From contig CABJAC010000001.1 of NCBI GenBank assembly GCA_902363455.1, positions 1,429,952-1,493,951 on the forward strand: a DNA stretch of 64,000 nt, written 5' to 3'. This DNA comes from Caryophanales bacterium (lineage in GTDB: Bacteria > Bacillota > Bacilli > Exiguobacteriales > Exiguobacteriaceae). The notes under the pieces were generated by a model that was not told where the DNA came from, did no database searches, and saw nothing but the letters and a program-made list of their open reading frames with translations. Below, piece by piece: positions 59,594 to 64,000 of the stretch. A program made the translations under genes and the position numbers. The first letter of the stretch is position 1, and every line of letters begins with the position of its first letter.

Positions 59594-60568
59594 TTACTTT
59601 TGAGTCGAGGTTTGCACCTGCATAATCGCTTCATTTAAAAAATCGAAGACATGTGTCGTCTTGGCATTTGTCAAATCAATCTGATTTAGCCGCTCCGTCA
59701 TTTTGCGCTGGATGTCTTTCGAGACATACGGTAACAATAAGGCATACACGGAACTGGATTCGTCATCAGATCGGGGAGCTGCTGTTGAGCGGTCATACCG
59801 TGCATACAGCTTCCCTTTTCCCATTTCTTGATAAACAAACGCATAAAATGCTTCATCTTGTTTCCCGGTCAATTCCTCTGAGACGATTGCAATCAAGGCT
59901 TGGTCAATCATATTGACTTCTTTTTTGTCGGCCATTTTGTATTGCTTGTCTTCCGGAAGATAGATTTCATGGAAAAAAGGACCGGACCGAGGAGCCGCTT
60001 GAAGGACTTCCTGCACCGGTTCGACCAAGTTCAGTCTTTTCAGTGCGGTCGCATCGAGATAATTGAGACGAAGTTCATTCGTTTGCATCTTCAGGTTCCA
60101 ATCATAAAAATCGATGGGAACACCAGATACTTTCATGTGTTCTACGATTCCGTCGTCAATTCGTCGACTCAATTGTAGGTAGGTAGGTTCATCAAATCGT
60201 TTCGCTGCAGCAATTAGCGCATTACTGATCCGAAAATCATCCACGATGGCATTCGTCGCTGTTTTCGGTGTCAACTCCCATTTAATGAAGTCCACTTCCT
60301 CTGAAGTGACTAGAAACTGTTTGCGTAGAATGTCCACTTGTTCTGCAAATCGTTGGGCGTCTCCGATTTCAAGGAGATACATCATGTATTGACCCAAACT
60401 TTCCGAAAGGCGTTGGGCATCGTTTCGATCATATGCCCGGATGAGACCGTCCTTCATATAAACGGTTTCGATTTGCTCAATAACAGGATCCTGCTGACGG
60501 GTCATCAACACAATCAGACCTCCTAATGCGATAAAAATCAAAATACCGATCAAAAGTTTTTTTTTCAT
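59594..60568 (-). CDS. membrane-anchored GH8-like/YdaJ-like protein
   Basis: 324 residues. One N-terminal membrane anchor (LLIGILIFIALGGLIVLM) is followed by an extracellular all-helical domain that looks like an (alpha/alpha)6 barrel of the GH8 kind (VDFIKWELTPKTATNAIVDDFRISNALIAAAKRF, YLDATALKRL, FFHEIYLP). The TNAIVDDFR stretch corresponds to the acidic active-site region. The start overlaps the glycosyltransferase stop by 4 bp (ATGA), so translation is coupled. Probably trims or helps export the polymer made by the GT2. The GH8 link is by eye. Confidence 0.68.
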   Translation of the reverse strand: MKKKLLIGILIFIALGGLIVLMTRQQDPVIEQIETVYMKDGLIRAYDRNDAQRLSESLGQYMMYLLEIGDAQRFAEQVDILRKQFLVTSEEVDFIKWELTPKTATNAIVDDFRISNALIAAAKRFDEPTYLQLSRRIDDGIVEHMKVSGVPIDFYDWNLKMQTNELRLNYLDATALKRLNLVEPVQEVLQAAPRSGPFFHEIYLPEDKQYKMADKKEVNMIDQALIAIVSEELTGKQDEAFYAFVYQEMGKGKLYARYDRSTAAPRSDDESSSVYALLLPYVSKDIQRKMTERLNQIDLTNAKTTHVFDFLNEAIMQVQTSTQK

Positions 60569-61794
60569 GATTGCTCAATCTTAACCCGCTTGGTTTTATC
60601 CCAAACGATGGTTTCCTTCCGAATTTTACTTTTAATGTAGGCAAACATACCACGGAACAGCAGAATGACGAACAGCTGGGCATAGGTGAAATACATGATC
60701 AGTCCAATTAAGACGTTCCTCGGAGTCGCTGTTTTTTCCAGCTCTTGCGCGGCTAATATTTGAATCGTATAAACAAGATACGTCATGAACCAGAACATGA
60801 TCAACGGCGTCGTCGCCTCATCAAACGCATAACCAAACAACCCTAAAATCAAGACGATATCAGAAATCAGCAGCAAAAAGATAAACAACAGATAGGTCAT
60901 GATGTGTTGAAGCGAGTGAACGAGCGTCCGTCCCCGCCAGAAATCACGGGTCAGAAACGCTTTTTCCAACAAGTAGATATTACCGAGCATCCATCGGGTC
61001 CGCTGTTTCATATACACCTTCATCGATTCCGGCTCCTGCTCCCATGTCTCCGCCGTATAGACGACCGGTAAGGTATAGCCGAGTGCCGTCACCCGCATCG
61101 TCAACTCCGCGTCTTCCGCTAATGCGTAAGGATCATATCCGCCCAGTTCTTCAATCACGCTGCGCTTCAATAACATATTGGTTCCAGCCAGTGAACCTGT
61201 CTTAAAGGCCCGCCAGCGTCCGCTTTGCATGATGAGTTGGAACACTTGGAATTCAATCGCAATCATCCGCGTCAATGTATTCGTTTCAGCATTAATCGTT
61301 TTGACGACCCCTACCGCCCCACATGCGTTTTTCGTCGTGACCGCTTGTTCAACGAGCTTCGTCACCGCATCCGGTTTCGGTTGATTGTCGGCATCGTAGA
61401 TCAAAAAATACTCCGAGTCTGTGATTGTTAACCCGTAATTCAAGACACGTGATTTGCCAATCGGTTCCCCTTTGGGCACTTTTATATAATGAATCCGACT
61501 AAACAATGTCGTAAATTCACGGGCAATCTGATTCGTCTCATCCTGCGATTGATCATCCAACAAAAAGACATCAAGTTGCCCCGGGTACTCGATTGCCATC
61601 ATCGCTTCTAAGGTCTGTTGCATGACGACCCCTTCATTATGTGCCGGAATCAGAATGGCGACTGACGGATAATATTCAAGGCTCGGACGTTTTTGTTTAG
61701 AATAGCGATCGATGATTCCGGCAAGTGTCAAGAAAGAATAATACAGTAACATCAGCCAAAAAATCGCCATGATTCCGTTTAAGATAAGGTTCAT
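60565..61794 (-). CDS. processive family 2 glycosyltransferase (YdaM/BcsA-like)
   Basis: 409 residues. A membrane helix at 5-27, cytoplasmic GT2 domain, then about three to four helices from residue 290. Catalytic motifs for a processive synthase are all present: DD 80-81, DAD 134-136, ED 227-228 and QRTRW 264-268 (QxxRW). It should polymerise and extrude a polysaccharide. There is no PilZ domain, so any c-di-GMP control would have to come from the partner encoded just upstream, whose stop overlaps this start by 4 bp. Confidence 0.88.
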   Translation of the reverse strand: MNLILNGIMAIFWLMLLYYSFLTLAGIIDRYSKQKRPSLEYYPSVAILIPAHNEGVVMQQTLEAMMAIEYPGQLDVFLLDDQSQDETNQIAREFTTLFSRIHYIKVPKGEPIGKSRVLNYGLTITDSEYFLIYDADNQPKPDAVTKLVEQAVTTKNACGAVGVVKTINAETNTLTRMIAIEFQVFQLIMQSGRWRAFKTGSLAGTNMLLKRSVIEELGGYDPYALAEDAELTMRVTALGYTLPVVYTAETWEQEPESMKVYMKQRTRWMLGNIYLLEKAFLTRDFWRGRTLVHSLQHIMTYLLFIFLLLISDIVLILGLFGYAFDEATTPLIMFWFMTYLVYTIQILAAQELEKTATPRNVLIGLIMYFTYAQLFVILLFRGMFAYIKSKIRKETIVWDKTKRVKIEQS

Positions 61795-62564
61795 CGAACA
61801 GCCTCCTCATCATGATGTCGTATCGTGGCTTCGACTGACTGTTTGACCGGTAATACTTCGGCAGTAAATGGATACTGAATGGATGTGATTTGCGAGCGTA
61901 ATTCACTTAAAAACCGTTCGCATGCAATGTTCGCTCCTGCTGCATCTGTATTTTGAAGAAACACGATGAATTCGAATTTGTTTCGTTGTGACATGACGTC
62001 ATAGTGTACACGGAACACACGAAGACCGGCAACGGTCAGTAATTGCATGATGCTTTTTTTGTTGAGCGCTGTCGGCTTTAATCGTAAATGAATCAAATAG
62101 TTGGTTTCATTACGCCGGTTTGCACCTGCCATCAAAAAGTCTGTACGATCTAAAAATTCACTGTAACTCAAGAGTTGAGGCGTCTCAGAATAACCTTCTA
62201 ACGTCCGGACCCGTTCTTTCAAATAGTGATTTTCTTCAAAAATGATTCGAAGGTGACGCAGTAACAACCAATATAAGAAAATCAGTAATGAGGAGAGGAG
62301 ATGTTGCTCGATGTAAAGAAGTTGTGTTTCATTTGAGGATTCGGTGTACCAGGACAAAACAAGATAGAAAAACCCCAGTCCAAGCGTATAGGCAATCAGA
62401 AGTAAAAAGTTTTTTCGACCGTTTAAAAATGTCATCATCAGTAGTAATGGAAGGATTATGAAGACGGACAGGATCGGTGTCAAACGTTCCAGTAAGGAAA
62501 GTCCATAACCAGCCGTCCCGAAAAGTACCAGTAATAAGAATAAAGAGCCATTGTATCGCCTCAT
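61791..62564 (-). CDS. membrane protein with degenerate GGDEF-like domain (YdaK/PssE-like)
   Basis: 257 residues. About five N-terminal membrane helices (to about 108), a short coiled linker, then a domain whose LLSYSEFLDRTDFLMAGANRRNETNYLI and GLRVFRVHYDVMSQRNKFEFIVFLQNTDAAGANIACERFLSEL pattern aligns by eye with diguanylate cyclases. The signature GGDEF is replaced by NKFEF (195-199), so no cyclase activity is expected. The inhibitory RxxD site keeps D189, but the Arg is one residue off, so c-di-GMP binding is uncertain. First gene of the three-gene operon. Confidence 0.68.
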   Translation of the reverse strand: MRRYNGSLFLLLVLFGTAGYGLSLLERLTPILSVFIILPLLLMMTFLNGRKNFLLLIAYTLGLGFFYLVLSWYTESSNETQLLYIEQHLLSSLLIFLYWLLLRHLRIIFEENHYLKERVRTLEGYSETPQLLSYSEFLDRTDFLMAGANRRNETNYLIHLRLKPTALNKKSIMQLLTVAGLRVFRVHYDVMSQRNKFEFIVFLQNTDAAGANIACERFLSELRSQITSIQYPFTAEVLPVKQSVEATIRHHDEEAVR

Positions 62565-62676
62565 TTTACTCCCCCCCGTTCTTTTCCATTGATTTCTTCC
62601 ATTTTATGATTCCCGTTCTAAAATGTCCAGTAACTGGTTTTTTTAAACTTTATTGACAAATCAGCCGTACACTTTT

Positions 62677-63444
62677 CTATTTTTTCAATGCTCCTCTTGC
62701 ATTAAGTGCCGCAAACACGACCATCGCGATACTGAGGATGGAAGCGACAAGCACCCCTTGCGTATAAACACTCCAGTCAATCGTCTCACGTAACAACACG
62801 GCCCGCATGCCTTCCATGATGTACGTCGTAGGATTAAGTGTCGCTGCAATTTTTAACCACTCCGCCTCGATCAACTCTTTCGGGACAAACGTCGTTGATA
62901 AAAAAATCAACGGGAAGAACAACAACGTTCCGGCTTGCGCCGCTTGGGCGTTCCGGGTTTTCAGGGCAACACCGACCGAATAACCGGCAAAGGCGAGACC
63001 AAAACCAAGTGCGAGAACAATCGTCAGGAAAAATCCGGCACTGCCGGCCGGAATCGACAGCCCGAGTAAAAAGCCCATGCCGAAGATCAACAACGTCTGG
63101 ACAAACAGTTGCAACATTCCGGCAAGCATTGGTCCGAGGACGATGGCCGTCCGGGAAACCGGCGTCAGCAGCAACCGCGCGAAATAGCCGCTTTCGATAT
63201 CTTTGACGAGCGCCTGCCCCGCTCCACCGGCTCCTCCGACCGCACCGGAAACAATTGAAACCGGCAAGATGAAGTTCAAGTAGTCGACGCCGCCGAACTG
63301 GGGCAGACTCGAGATGCCGGACAATCCGCTTGTATAGACGAGCAGGAAAAAGACGCTGATGATTAGATTCGGGATGAATGAGAACGGGTTCCGTAACGTC
63401 ACAAGTAAACTGCGTTTGGTCAAAATCATCGTTTCACGCCACAT
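62677..63444 (-). CDS. ABC-2 type transporter permease (DrrB-like)
   Basis: 255 residues with six membrane helices and the ABC-2 signature region (VSIVSGAVGGAGGAGQALVKDIESGYFARLLLTPVSRTAIVLGPML; late NPTTYIMEGMRAVLL). It starts 1 bp after the ATPase stop, so they form one exporter, probably for a drug or lipid-like compound. Confidence 0.9.
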   Translation of the reverse strand: MWRETMILTKRSLLVTLRNPFSFIPNLIISVFFLLVYTSGLSGISSLPQFGGVDYLNFILPVSIVSGAVGGAGGAGQALVKDIESGYFARLLLTPVSRTAIVLGPMLAGMLQLFVQTLLIFGMGFLLGLSIPAGSAGFFLTIVLALGFGLAFAGYSVGVALKTRNAQAAQAGTLLFFPLIFLSTTFVPKELIEAEWLKIAATLNPTTYIMEGMRAVLLRETIDWSVYTQGVLVASILSIAMVVFAALNARGALKK

Positions 63445-63445
63445 G

Positions 63446-64000
63446 TCATTTGTCCTCCTTATATGCTTGACCCGTCAACTGGATGAAAACATCATCGAGT
63501 GACGGTTGTTTGACGACAAGCGACCGAGCTGTCAACTGATGTTCATCCAAATAACGGACGACTTGTTTGAGCGTTTCTGTTCCGGCAGACGGCAAAACAA
63601 CCAAATCTTTCTCGATCCGACCGTCAAACGCCTGACTAAAAGCTTCCATCGATTGGTTCTCTTCGAGGATCACTTCAATCCGTTCTTTTCCGTTCAGTGC
63701 TTTCAGCTCTGCCGCTGTTCCTTCGGCAATCAATTTACCGTCATTGATGATCGCGATCCGGTCCGCCAGCTGATCCGCTTCTTCCAAGTACTGTGTCGTC
63801 AAAAAAATCGTCGTCCCGTATTCTTCATTCAATCGCCGGACCTCTGTCCAAATCTGTAACCGGCTTGCCGGATCAAGACCCGTCGTTGGTTCATCCAAAA
63901 ACAGCACGGTCGGTTGGTGAACAAGCGTCAGTGCCAAGTCAAGCCGCCGCTTCATCCCGCCGGAATACGTCCCGGACCGGCGTTTGCCGTCTGCTGCTAA
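63446..64000 (-). CDS. ABC transporter ATP-binding protein (DrrA-like), C-terminal part
   Basis: The frame is open to the window edge; 184 codons are visible. It includes the signature [10 protein letters not shown], Walker [14 protein letters not shown], and the H-loop region [21 protein letters not shown] (Gln in the usual His position, common in DrrA-like ATPases). A C-terminal domain of about 80 residues follows. The Walker A part lies outside the window. Confidence 0.92.
   Translation of the reverse strand, partial: LAADGKRRSGTYSGGMKRRLDLALTLVHQPTVLFLDEPTTGLDPASRLQIWTEVRRLNEEYGTTIFLTTQYLEEADQLADRIAIINDGKLIAEGTAAELKALNGKERIEVILEENQSMEAFSQAFDGRIEKDLVVLPSAGTETLKQVVRYLDEHQLTARSLVVKQPSLDDVFIQLTGQAYKEDK

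Noticed and set aside
1..64000. CRISPR array, tRNA or rRNA genes, prophage
   Set aside because: No spaced direct repeats of the right form, no cloverleaf or rRNA sequence, and no phage structural genes were seen.

Overview
The window looks like chromosomal DNA of a low-to-mid GC Gram-positive bacterium, most likely Exiguobacterium or a close relative. This is inferred from AGGAGG-type ribosome binding sites, a type B RNase P RNA beside a YpsC-like rRNA methyltransferase, homologues of Bacillus YugO, YuiF and ZagA, and a native AdhE. No rRNA, tRNA, CRISPR array or prophage was seen.

Layout. 1-5.7 kb: end of an M3 oligopeptidase, an ABC exporter pair, a secreted protein, two GNATs and a Nudix hydrolase. 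5.75-7.0 kb: a complete IS3-family element. 7.0-12.8 kb: an AT-rich accessory block holding an orphan amine N-hydroxylase, a MerR regulator, two paralogous iron alcohol dehydrogenases (ADHs) and a DJ-1/PfpI protein. Both ADHs carry the same MerR-type operator inside a 19-bp promoter spacer, so the block reads as one carbonyl or alcohol stress regulon. 13.4-18.5 kb: a TetR-SDR-hydrolase operon with a 40-bp dyad operator, then a MerR regulator facing a textbook 19-bp-spacer promoter that drives an NAD(P)-binding protein and a DUF4386 membrane protein. 18.9-22.4 kb: a mobile-DNA graveyard with an intact IS3 element, an inverted fragment of the same element, an IS605/IS1341 right-end remnant, and an M23 peptidase gene whose best-placed start codon is ATT.

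22.6-31.5 kb: small membrane proteins, an EamA transporter, a deaminase, a broken GNAT, ypsC, rnpB and a secreted subtilisin. 32-50.5 kb: core and semi-core genes, including a YugO-like K+ channel, a DUF1659/DUF2922 pair, a lytic transglycosylase, a GH31 glucosidase, cardiolipin synthase, a Zur-box-controlled COG0523 GTPase, GrpB/DinB proteins and a large secreted 2',3'-cyclic nucleotidase.

50.6-51.0 kb: a kinase-like gene fragment fused to the tail and right end of a TnpB element. 51.2-59.5 kb: adhE and a divergent carbonic anhydrase, with two TGTGA-N6-TCACA sites between them, then a YuiF transporter, a DedA protein and an amino-acid permease. 59.6-62.6 kb: a translationally coupled three-gene operon (degenerate GGDEF membrane protein, processive GT2 glycosyltransferase, YdaJ-like anchored protein) resembling the Bacillus yda and Listeria pss c-di-GMP-controlled exopolysaccharide loci. 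The window ends inside a second ABC-2 exporter.
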